23,036 nucleotides of DNA from HGM12587 sp964580255. Its GTDB lineage: Bacteria; Bacillota; Clostridia; Lachnospirales; Lachnospiraceae. Of the stretch, positions 8,055-14,864 are shown one piece after another. The stretch is from the NCBI GenBank assembly GCA_964580255.1, contig CAZOJX010000018.1:1-23036 (forward strand). The letters are read 5' to 3'. Below the pieces are notes generated by a model. The model did no database searches, was not told where the DNA came from, and saw only the letters and a list, made by a program, of their open reading frames with translations. Both the position numbers and the translations under genes were made by a program. Each line of letters starts with the position of its first letter. Position 1 is the first letter of the stretch.

Positions 8055-8879
8055 CTATCTGTGAGCACTCGCCGGATCTAAAAGCTTTCTGAGGCTTTCT
8101 CCTGCTACATCAAATAATACAACTGTAAATACAAGCAATAATCCAGGAAACAGGGCCAGCCACCATCTGCCCATTGCCAGATGTGCCATACTTTCCTCTA
8201 AAATGATCCCGATCGCCGGCTGTTCCGGCGAAAGGCCAAATCCTAAAAAGGTAATACTCGCCTCATGTAAGATTGCATGAGGGAACAGTAAGATCAAACC
8301 AACTAAAAACTGAGGCAGCAAATGAGGTACCATATGCTTCCATGCGATCTCCCATTTACTTTTTCCCAGCTTCTCAGCCACTTTAATATATGTCGCTTCC
8401 CGAAGCTGAAGCACCTCGCTTCGGATCAGACGCGCCAATGAAGTCCAGTGAGTTAATGCTACACCGACCACAACACCCCGAAATCCTTTTCCAAAGGCAT
8501 AGGAGATCAGGATCAACAGTAAAATGTGCGGAATTCCCATTACAAGGTCAATGATCCAGGTGATCACAGAATCTACCATTTTCCCCATGGTAGCCGCCAG
8601 AGTTCCCAGCACAAAGGCGATCACAGAGCTTACACCTGCAGCCAGCAACCCAATCCGGATACTCATAGACAGCCCTGTAAGGGTTCGCAAAAACATATTC
8701 CTTCCCATCCAGTCTGTGCCAAAAAGATAGGATCCGCAAGGAGCCAGATTTTTTCTGGAGAAATCCACAACCATGGCTTCTTCTTCAAACACTGCCCCTG
8801 CCAGCGTGATCGCTCCCAAAAACAGCACTGCTGCTGCAAACAGGATCAGCGTGAAAATTCTTCCGTTCATTTTTTTCAT
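8055..8879 (-). CDS. ABC transporter permease (DppC/NikC type)
   Basis: The 274-residue protein has an N-terminal helix, the conserved LFGTDWMGRNMFLRTLTG stretch typical of DppC/NikC permeases, and the EAA loop (KLGKSKWEIAWKHMVPHLLPQ) that contacts the ATPase. It would form the membrane channel with the adjacent DppB-like permease. The ATG overlaps the upstream permease stop by four bases (ATGA), implying coupled translation. An in-frame ATG three codons later is an alternative start. Confidence 0.93.
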   Translation of the reverse strand: MKKMNGRIFTLILFAAAVLFLGAITLAGAVFEEEAMVVDFSRKNLAPCGSYLFGTDWMGRNMFLRTLTGLSMSIRIGLLAAGVSSVIAFVLGTLAATMGKMVDSVITWIIDLVMGIPHILLLILISYAFGKGFRGVVVGVALTHWTSLARLIRSEVLQLREATYIKVAEKLGKSKWEIAWKHMVPHLLPQFLVGLILLFPHAILHEASITFLGFGLSPEQPAIGIILEESMAHLAMGRWWLALFPGLLLVFTVVLFDVAGESLRKLLDPASAHR

Positions 8880-9868
8880 GAGCGCTTTCCTCCCCTTCTG
8901 ATCCTTGGATCTACAAATCCATAAAGCACATTGGCTGCCAGATTTCCGCCGAAAACGATGGCTGCACTGATAACGGTAATGCCAAGAAGCAGCGGCACAT
9001 CACTTCCGGTTCCGGCAGCAACTGCCGCCTGTCCCAGTCCCGGATAGGAAAAAATCTGCTCTACAAGCACAGAACCGCCGAAGATCTCACTGATTGATCC
9101 AAACTGCAGCGTAATCGCCGGAAGCAGCACATTTCGCAGTCCATGGTTTTTTACAATACTCCAGGTACTCTCTCCCCTTGCTCTGGCAAAAAGTACATAA
9201 TCACTTTCCATAATCTCAATCATTTTTTCTCTGGTATGCAGCACCATATTGGAAATACCGGTAATGCTCAAAGTCAATGCCGGCAGGATCGCATGCTGCA
9301 CCTTATCCATGATCGTAACTCCTGACGCTTCCATGCCGATCGGGACACTCAGTCCGATGGGAAGCACCTGAAGCCACACAGCAAATACCATCAAAAGCAC
9401 CAGTGCCAGCCAGAAAGCCGGTGTGCTGGCGATCAGAAGGGAATACCCCTTGATCAGCCGATCAACCCAGCTGTCCTTTTTTACCCCTGCAAGGATCCCT
9501 AAAACAAATCCCACACCGCCGGAGATCAGCCAGGCAATTCCCATCAGCCACAGAGAATTTTGAAGTTTTACAGCGATCACCTGTGTGACCGGCTGTCGAT
9601 ATAATAGAGAAGTTCCCATATCTCCCCGGAAGAAATCCTTTGCCCAGGCAAAAAATCTTTCCACCGGAGGAACACCGACTCCCCAGTATTCTTCTAATTT
9701 TGCGATCTGCTCCGGGCTCATGGATCCCAATGCTGCCTGACCCACATTGGCCTGCAGCGGATCGATCGGCGATGCGCTGACCAGCACAAAGGCGGCGATA
9801 CTGACCGCCGCCAAAAGCAAGATCATTCTTATAAAATTTTTCCCAATAAACAGTAAATATTCCTTCAT
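8876..9868 (-). CDS. ABC transporter permease (DppB/NikB type)
   Basis: This 330-residue permease shows the DppB/NikB layout: one N-terminal helix, a periplasm-side loop with GDMGTSLLYRQPV, further helices, the EAA loop (FARARGESTWSIVKNHGLRN) and an FSYPGLGQA motif near the end. I take the ATG at 9868, two bases after the substrate-binding protein's stop, as the start. A longer frame from an in-frame GTG at 9886 would overlap that gene and adds nothing family-like. The GGGAT upstream is a weak ribosome site, so translation may depend on coupling with the preceding gene. Confidence 0.93.
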   Translation of the reverse strand: MKEYLLFIGKNFIRMILLLAAVSIAAFVLVSASPIDPLQANVGQAALGSMSPEQIAKLEEYWGVGVPPVERFFAWAKDFFRGDMGTSLLYRQPVTQVIAVKLQNSLWLMGIAWLISGGVGFVLGILAGVKKDSWVDRLIKGYSLLIASTPAFWLALVLLMVFAVWLQVLPIGLSVPIGMEASGVTIMDKVQHAILPALTLSITGISNMVLHTREKMIEIMESDYVLFARARGESTWSIVKNHGLRNVLLPAITLQFGSISEIFGGSVLVEQIFSYPGLGQAAVAAGTGSDVPLLLGITVISAAIVFGGNLAANVLYGFVDPRIRRGGKRS

Positions 9869-9870
9869 GA

Positions 9871-11472
9871 TCAATCCCAAGTCCACTGATCCACATTATT
9901 GACAATGGACCAGCCATGTCCATGAGGATGCAGTTTCTGTTCTGCTACCTTCAAATTTTCTTTTGACCAATAAAGATGGTCAATGTTGGCAAGCCAGATC
10001 CACGGAATATCTCCCTCCTGAATGATTCCGGTCTCGCCGTCCCACTGAGCCTTTTTCCAAAGCTCATAGGATTCTTCCAGAGAATCTGCTGCCAATGCTT
10101 CGTCCATATAACGGTCAACCGTTTCGTTTGCATATGGCGAATATTCGGCAGATGCGCCTACCGTATGATAAATATTATATAATTCCATCGGTGTATGTGC
10201 ACCCCAGCCCCACATCAATGGTTCTGCCAAAGCTCTCGTATACGCTACATCCCAGCCAACCCCTTCAATGGTTACCTGAATCCCCAAAGCCTTCAGCTGG
10301 TTTGCCGTATCTGCTGCCAACGCCTGACGAACCGAATCACTTGCCGGGTACATCAGGGTAAATGCTGCCAAAGTTCCGTCTTTTTCACGGATTCCGTTCT
10401 CTCCCAAAGTCCAGCCTGCTTCCTCTAAAAGCTTGGCTGCGCCTTCCGGATCGTAGGAAACTTCTGCTGCCTCATTATACCATGGCATCTGATCACATAC
10501 ACTGTAAGCCGGACTTCCGTAGCCATACATGACATTTTCGATCATCTGCTCTCTGTCAATTCCAAGGTTAATGGCTCTGCGTACCAGCACATCACAGGTA
10601 AAATCATTTCCGATCACATTGCCGTTAGCATCTGTTGAAGCCGGAACTGCCGGAAGGTTAAATCCTCTGTTATCTACAGAAGCAAAGGAAAGAAGCTCGT
10701 ATCCTTTCACTGTCTGTTCCGAATAAGCGGCTGCTGTATATGCAAGATCTACCTGTCCTGCTCTCACTGCTGCAAAAGCGGCATCTTCTTCCATAAAGAC
10801 AACGGTGACTTTTTTCATTTTTATTTCTTCTCCGTAGTAATCCGGATTTGCCTCAAAAATGATCTGCTGTCCTTTGTCCCACTGTTTTAACATATACCGT
10901 CCGGAACCGATCGGGTGTTCCGCATAATCCGCCCCATAGGCATGCTCCGGAACAATGCCCACGATCGCCAGCGTGTACGGCCAGATAGAATACGGTTTTT
11001 CCATATGAAATTCTACCGTCCGTTCATCAACTGCAACCGCTTCCTTTAACATGGTAAAATCGTTCACCGAACTGACTTCTTTTACATGATTATAGGTAAA
11101 AGCCACATCTTCCGCTGTCAGCGGTTCTCCATCCGTAAAACAAACGTCATCACGAATGACTGCTGTCCAGGTAAGTCCGTCATCACTAACTTTCAGATCG
11201 GTTGCCAGATCATATCCAATCTCCAGATCTGTCGTTGTCACTGTCAGGGTACTCTGGATCAGCGGTTCATGAACATGCTCGCCTGCACCCCAGCCATAGG
11301 CAGGATCAAATCCTGCTTCCGGCTCAGAGCTTGGTCCCATCGCCACCACCACAGAATCCTTCGTTCCCTGCTGTTTTTCATATTCTGTATCCGATGCTGT
11401 CTCCCCGCCGCAGCCTGCCAGCAAAGAAGCCGACATCGCCAGAACAAGGATTCCGCAAAGAAGTTTTTTCAT
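9871..11472 (-). CDS. Substrate-binding lipoprotein of Dpp/Nik-type ABC importer, probably nickel
   Basis: The 533-residue precursor has a signal peptide ending in lipobox LLAG-C21, so the mature protein is anchored outside the membrane. The rest is a family 5 solute-binding protein: a GEHVHEPL segment at 65-72, LTAEDVAFTYNHV, PIGSGRYML, and RRAINLGIDREQMIENVMYG. Known members bind peptides, nickel complexes or other solutes. Histidines H66, H68 and the C-terminal HPHGHG (515-520) could ligate a metal. Lying divergently beside larEBC, it is most simply a nickel-chelate binder, which is inference. GGAGGAAAC precedes the ATG. A promoter lies at 11504-11532, and it is the first gene of a six-gene leftward operon. 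Confidence 0.9.
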   Translation of the reverse strand: MKKLLCGILVLAMSASLLAGCGGETASDTEYEKQQGTKDSVVVAMGPSSEPEAGFDPAYGWGAGEHVHEPLIQSTLTVTTTDLEIGYDLATDLKVSDDGLTWTAVIRDDVCFTDGEPLTAEDVAFTYNHVKEVSSVNDFTMLKEAVAVDERTVEFHMEKPYSIWPYTLAIVGIVPEHAYGADYAEHPIGSGRYMLKQWDKGQQIIFEANPDYYGEEIKMKKVTVVFMEEDAAFAAVRAGQVDLAYTAAAYSEQTVKGYELLSFASVDNRGFNLPAVPASTDANGNVIGNDFTCDVLVRRAINLGIDREQMIENVMYGYGSPAYSVCDQMPWYNEAAEVSYDPEGAAKLLEEAGWTLGENGIREKDGTLAAFTLMYPASDSVRQALAADTANQLKALGIQVTIEGVGWDVAYTRALAEPLMWGWGAHTPMELYNIYHTVGASAEYSPYANETVDRYMDEALAADSLEESYELWKKAQWDGETGIIQEGDIPWIWLANIDHLYWSKENLKVAEQKLHPHGHGWSIVNNVDQWTWD

Positions 11473-11503
11473 CGTCTGTTTCCTCCATTTTTCGCATGTT
11501 CTC

Positions 11504-11532
11504 AGTTTACCAAAATGTTAATTTCTTCACAA
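11504..11532 (-). promoter_or_regulatory. Promoter of the ABC importer operon
   Basis: On the minus strand: TTGTGA (11527-11532), a 17-base spacer and TAAACT (11504-11509), giving a leader of about 25 bases. The spacer carries the word TTAACATT, which also covers the -10 of the divergent larE promoter. Confidence 0.65.
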
Positions 11533-11574
11533 GCCACCCTGGGGGATACTTTCTGCTTTTAACTCGTAAAAAAG

Positions 11575-11603
11575 TTGACTTATCTTTCCGAAACGCTTAA
11601 CAT
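11575..11603 (+). promoter_or_regulatory. Promoter of the larEBC operon
   Basis: TTGACT (11575-11580), a 17-base spacer and TAACAT (11598-11603) lie about 30 bases before the larE ATG. The strong -35 and modest -10 suggest a regulated promoter. Because transcription would begin near 11610, the longer in-frame reading from the TTG at 11575 cannot be the translated start. Confidence 0.65.
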
Positions 11604-11634
11604 TATCTTCAGAACAAGAACAGGAGCAGACATC

Positions 11635-12381
11635 ATGGATTTACAGGACTTTTTTAAACAGCACCCGAAAACCGCACTGGCATTTTCCGGCGGCGTTGAT
11701 TCCGCATATCTTCTCTATGCTGCAATCCAGGCCGGCAGTCAGGTTCATGCCTATTATGTAAAATCTTCCTTTCAGCCTCAGTTTGAACTGGAAGATGCAA
11801 AAAAACTGGCACAAATGCTGGGGGCAGATATGACCATTTTATCATTAGATGTACTGTCCGAACCTAAGATCGTTCAAAATCCCAAAAATCGATGCTATTA
11901 TTGTAAACAAAAGATTTTCGGTGCAATTTTAGAGGCAGCTAAAGCAGACGGCTATGAAATCCTTATGGACGGCACCAATGCCTCTGATGATGCGTCAGAC
12001 CGTCCGGGGATGAAAGCCTTACAGGAACTTCAGGTACGATCTCCTTTGCGGGAATGCGGCCTTACGAAAGCTCAGATTCGCAGTCTTTCCAAAGAAGCCG
12101 GACTTTTCACCTGGGAAAAACCGGCTTACGCTTGTCTTGCTACCCGCATCGCCACCGGTGAACCCATCACTCAGGAAAAGCTGACCGCCACGGAATGTGC
12201 CGAAGCTGCACTTTCCTCCCTTGGATTCCGGGATTTTCGCGTGCGTATGTCTAACGGAAATGCCAAACTTCAGCTAAAAGAAGATCAATTACCAAAGCTT
12301 CTTTCCTGCCGGGAGGAAATCCTGGCCCAATTAAAGCCTTATTACGCTTCTGTTACTCTGGATTTGGAGGTACGTCCATGA
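11635..12381 (+). CDS. larE: LarE, pyridinium-3,5-biscarboxylate sulfurtransferase (NPN cofactor synthesis)
   Basis: LarE adenylates the carboxylates of the LarB product and inserts the two sulfurs of the nickel-pincer nucleotide. The 248-residue protein has the N-type ATP-pyrophosphatase P-loop SGGVDS (18-23), MDGTNASDD (111-119) and RSPLRECGLTK. It carries RCYYCK (C87, C90) and KPAYACLATR (C167). In the Lactobacillus enzyme a single cysteine at the C167-equivalent position gives up its sulfur. Homologues with a three-cysteine set hold a [4Fe-4S] cluster instead, and this protein fits that set. The ATG at 11635 follows AGGAG. Its stop overlaps larB by four bases, as expected of one operon. 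Confidence 0.93.
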   Translation: MDLQDFFKQHPKTALAFSGGVDSAYLLYAAIQAGSQVHAYYVKSSFQPQFELEDAKKLAQMLGADMTILSLDVLSEPKIVQNPKNRCYYCKQKIFGAILEAAKADGYEILMDGTNASDDASDRPGMKALQELQVRSPLRECGLTKAQIRSLSKEAGLFTWEKPAYACLATRIATGEPITQEKLTATECAEAALSSLGFRDFRVRMSNGNAKLQLKEDQLPKLLSCREEILAQLKPYYASVTLDLEVRP

Positions 12382-13130
12382 ACGATACAAAAAGAACCTT
12401 AGAAAAATATAAATCCGGAGAAATTTCTCTGGAAGATGCTTTGCTGGAATTAAAAAAAGAGCCCTTTGAAGACATCGGCTACGCCAAGGTCGATCTGCAC
12501 AGAAAGCTTCGGCAGGGCGCGGCAGAAGTTATTTACGGGGAAGGCAAAACACCGGAACAGATCTGCGGAATCTGTCATTCCATGCTCTCCAATGGTCAGA
12601 CGACCATTTTAATCACCCGTTTATCCTCAGAATCCGCAGCCATCGTTTCCCGGGAACACGAACTTACTTATCACCCGGAGGCAAGGATCGGAATCATCGG
12701 ATCTATACCAAAGCCCGACGGCATGGGGAAGATTGTCGTTGCCACCGGAGGAACCAGTGACATTCCTGTAGCTGAAGAAGCTGCTTTAACCGCAGAAGTT
12801 CTTGGAAACGAAGTGGTGCGTCTTTATGATGTGGGAGTTGCGGGTGTACATCGGCTGTTATCGCACCTGGATCTTCTGATGGACGCCAGTGTGATCATTA
12901 CCGTCGCCGGAATGGAAGGTGCCCTGGCAAGTGTTGTTGGGGGGCTGGCAGACTGTCCGGTAATCGCAGTTCCGACCAGCGTCGGGTACGGTGCTTCCTT
13001 CGGCGGTGTTTCCGCACTGCTGTCAATGTTAAATTCCTGCGCAAGCGGTGTCACGGTTGTCAACATTGATAACGGCTTTGGTGCCGGCTTCAGTGCCAGC
13101 AGAATCAATCATATGGAGAAAAAATCATGA
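12378..13130 (+). CDS. larB: LarB, NaAD carboxylase/hydrolase (NPN cofactor synthesis)
   Basis: LarB carboxylates and hydrolyses nicotinic acid adenine dinucleotide to give pyridinium-3,5-biscarboxylic acid mononucleotide, the first step of nickel-pincer cofactor synthesis. The 250-residue protein has a helical N-terminal part and a PurE-like (AIR carboxylase) domain from about 118 to 245, with VATGGTSDIPVAEEA, VAGMEGALASVVGGL and PTSVGYGAS. The length is normal for the family. It starts in an ATGA overlap with larE and ends in another with larC, so the three genes are tightly coupled. Confidence 0.95.
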   Translation: MNDTKRTLEKYKSGEISLEDALLELKKEPFEDIGYAKVDLHRKLRQGAAEVIYGEGKTPEQICGICHSMLSNGQTTILITRLSSESAAIVSREHELTYHPEARIGIIGSIPKPDGMGKIVVATGGTSDIPVAEEAALTAEVLGNEVVRLYDVGVAGVHRLLSHLDLLMDASVIITVAGMEGALASVVGGLADCPVIAVPTSVGYGASFGGVSALLSMLNSCASGVTVVNIDNGFGAGFSASRINHMEKKS

Positions 13131-14308
13131 AATTATTATACCTGAATTGCAGTATGGGAGCGGCCGGAGACATGCTCAGTGCCGCTTTGCTGGAGCTTTT
13201 TCCTCATCCGGAAGCGGTTCTTCAGGAGCTGCAGGCTCTTGAAATTCCGCATGTTACATTTTCGATGGAAAAGTCCAAAAAATGCGGAATCGTGGGAACC
13301 CATTTATCCGTAAAGATCCATGGAGAGGAAGAATCAGCCGCTGACGATTCCCATCACCATCATCACGACCATTCCCACGCAACCCTTCACAGCATTGAAC
13401 ATCTTTTGGAGCATCTGAAGCTTACGCCAAAGCTCCGTCAGGAAGTTTTATCCGTCTATCAGCTGATCGCAGAAGCTGAAAGCACCGTTCATCAGGTTCC
13501 TGTCAGTGAAATCCATTTTCACGAGGTAGGGGCACTGGACGCAGTTGCGGATATTACCGCCGCATGCCTTCTGATGGACAAGCTGTCTCCGGATCAGGTG
13601 ATCGTATCCCCGATCCATGTGGGCAGCGGACAGGTTCGCTGTGCCCACGGCATTCTTCCGGTTCCTGCACCTGCAACTGCCCATCTGTTACAGGGCTGTC
13701 CGATCTACAGCGGAAATATCCGGGGAGAACTTTGCACCCCGACAGGTGCTGCACTTTTAAAACATTTTGCAGATTCCTTCGGTGAGATTCCGCCAATGAA
13801 ACTTTCTGCCATCGGCTACGGTATGGGAAACAAAGATTTCGAAGCAGCAAACTGTCTTTGTGCAATGCTTGGTGAAACCGATGAAAGCAAAGAAGAAATG
13901 TATGAATTAAACTGCAACGTAGACGATATGACCGGAGAGGAAATCGGCTTTGCCTTAGAACGCTGCTTTGAGGCAGGAGCGGTAGAAGCCTTTACCATTC
14001 CGATCCAGATGAAAAAATCCCGTCCCGGCACATTGATCCGGGTACTTTGCAGTGCTGCCCTCAAAGAGCAGCTGATCCGTACCATTTTTTCACATACATC
14101 TACTGCCGGTATCCGGGAAAGCAAGGTCACACGGAGCATTTTAAACCGAAGCATCACCGAAATCGAAACACCTTACGGCATTGTCAGACGAAAAGAATAT
14201 GAAGGCTACGGTGTCAAACGATCCAAATACGAATATGAAGACCTGGCTCGAATTGCAAAAAATCAACAGATCAGCATTTCCGAGGTTTTGAAAAATATTG
14301 AAGGTTAG
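13127..14308 (+). CDS. larC: LarC, nickel insertase (NPN cofactor synthesis)
   Basis: LarC is the CTP-dependent cyclometallase that inserts nickel into the pincer dithiocarboxylate. The 393-residue protein begins LYLNCSMGAAGDMLSAALLE, the family's N-terminal signature, and contains EIHFHEVGALDAVADI and LCTPTGAALLKHFA. A histidine-rich loop lies at about 76-88 (H76-H80, H82, H84, H88), a likely nickel store. In Lactobacillus plantarum larC is split into two frames joined by ribosomal frameshifting; here it is a single open frame. Its ATG overlaps the larB stop. No larA-type racemase follows, and the next gene is a ferredoxin with its own promoter. Confidence 0.95.
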   Translation: MKLLYLNCSMGAAGDMLSAALLELFPHPEAVLQELQALEIPHVTFSMEKSKKCGIVGTHLSVKIHGEEESAADDSHHHHHDHSHATLHSIEHLLEHLKLTPKLRQEVLSVYQLIAEAESTVHQVPVSEIHFHEVGALDAVADITAACLLMDKLSPDQVIVSPIHVGSGQVRCAHGILPVPAPATAHLLQGCPIYSGNIRGELCTPTGAALLKHFADSFGEIPPMKLSAIGYGMGNKDFEAANCLCAMLGETDESKEEMYELNCNVDDMTGEEIGFALERCFEAGAVEAFTIPIQMKKSRPGTLIRVLCSAALKEQLIRTIFSHTSTAGIRESKVTRSILNRSITEIETPYGIVRRKEYEGYGVKRSKYEYEDLARIAKNQQISISEVLKNIEG

Positions 14309-14322
14309 TGATTTCTAACGTC

Positions 14323-14351
14323 TTGCTTTTGCCTTAAAAATACCTTATAGT
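14323..14351 (+). promoter_or_regulatory. Promoter of the ferredoxin gene
   Basis: TTGCTT (14323-14328), a 17-base spacer and TATAGT (14346-14351) lie in the 86-base space after larC. Transcription would start near 14358. Two nested inverted repeats cover the promoter and the start site. Confidence 0.7.
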
Positions 14352-14379
14352 CTAATCTATAGTGTTACAAAGGCAAAAG
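14326..14379. repeat. Nested inverted repeats spanning the ferredoxin promoter
   Basis: A perfect 10-bp inverted repeat (CTTTTGCCTT at 14326-14335, AAGGCAAAAG at 14370-14379) encloses the promoter. An inner 5-bp pair (TATAG at 14346-14350, CTATA at 14357-14361) has nearly the same centre. No T-tract follows, so it does not look like a larC terminator. A regulator-binding site is the likelier reading. Confidence 0.6.
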
Positions 14380-14394
14380 AAAGAGGTAAATTAC

Positions 14395-14778
14395 ATGAAA
14401 AAATTAACAGTCAAAAAAGGCAGCACATGTATGGCATGTATGCAGTGTGTACAGGCATGTTCCGAAGCATTTTATAAAGAATTTCATCCGGACAAATCCT
14501 GCATCCAGATCGTAGAAAAGAAAGCAGTTCGTCCTATGGTCTGTCCACAGTGCGGTAAATGTGCTGAAGCATGTCCAAACGGTGCCATCACACAGAACGC
14601 AAAAGGCGTTTACATGGTAAACAAAAAACTCTGTACAGGCTGCGGCTTATGCGTTGATGCATGTCCATTCGGTTTAATGGTAAAAGCAGAAAGCTCTGAA
14701 ACTGCTTCTAAATGTATTTCCTGCGGTATCTGTGCAAAAGCATGTCCAATGGACGTACTGGAAGTTGTAGAAAGCTAA
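14395..14778 (+). CDS. Small polyferredoxin with four [4Fe-4S] motifs
   Basis: This 127-residue soluble protein has four C-x2-C-x2-C-x3-C motifs: C12/15/18/22, C50/53/56/60, C80/83/86/90 and C107/110/113/117, plus one extra cysteine, C36. It resembles the electron-carrying subunits of HycB/CooF/HydN type, which hold up to four [4Fe-4S] clusters and pass electrons between enzymes in the cytoplasm. I chose the ATG at 14395, with AGAGG nine bases upstream. Prolines before the motif ends are nearly all CCA, and GCA is favoured, unlike the CCG-using neighbours, which suggests high expression. It has its own promoter and a strong terminator, so it may be independent of larEBC. Its redox partner cannot be named from sequence. 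Confidence 0.9.
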   Translation: MKKLTVKKGSTCMACMQCVQACSEAFYKEFHPDKSCIQIVEKKAVRPMVCPQCGKCAEACPNGAITQNAKGVYMVNKKLCTGCGLCVDACPFGLMVKAESSETASKCISCGICAKACPMDVLEVVES

Positions 14779-14800
14779 TTTCCATTTTCATAAACACCAA

Positions 14801-14850
14801 AAAAGAATCCTGTTCGTGAAGAATCAACTTCACTGCAGGATTCTTTTTTT
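14801..14850. terminator. Bidirectional terminator between the ferredoxin and the NSS transporter
   Basis: AAAAGAATCCTG (14801-14812) pairs with CAGGATTCTTTT (14836-14847), with a second stem GTGAAG (14816-14821) / CTTCAC (14828-14833) stacked inside. T-runs follow in both directions. It closes the ferredoxin gene (stop at 14778) and the minus-strand transporter (stop at 14865). Confidence 0.92.
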
Positions 14851-14864
14851 GCAATTCTTTGATT

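Noticed and set aside
11575..11634. N-terminal extension of LarE by 20 codons from a TTG
   Set aside because: It overlaps the promoter (TTGACT to TAACAT), so it would not be transcribed. The ATG at 11635 has a clear AGGAG site.
11473..11634. NiCo riboswitch or NikR operator in the divergent lar region
   Set aside because: Both leaders are about 25 bases, too short for a NiCo aptamer, and no GTATGA-N16-TCATAC-type palindrome is present.
13127..14308. Programmed frameshift in larC as in Lactobacillus plantarum
   Set aside because: The gene is one continuous frame from the N-terminal signature to the end; no split is needed.
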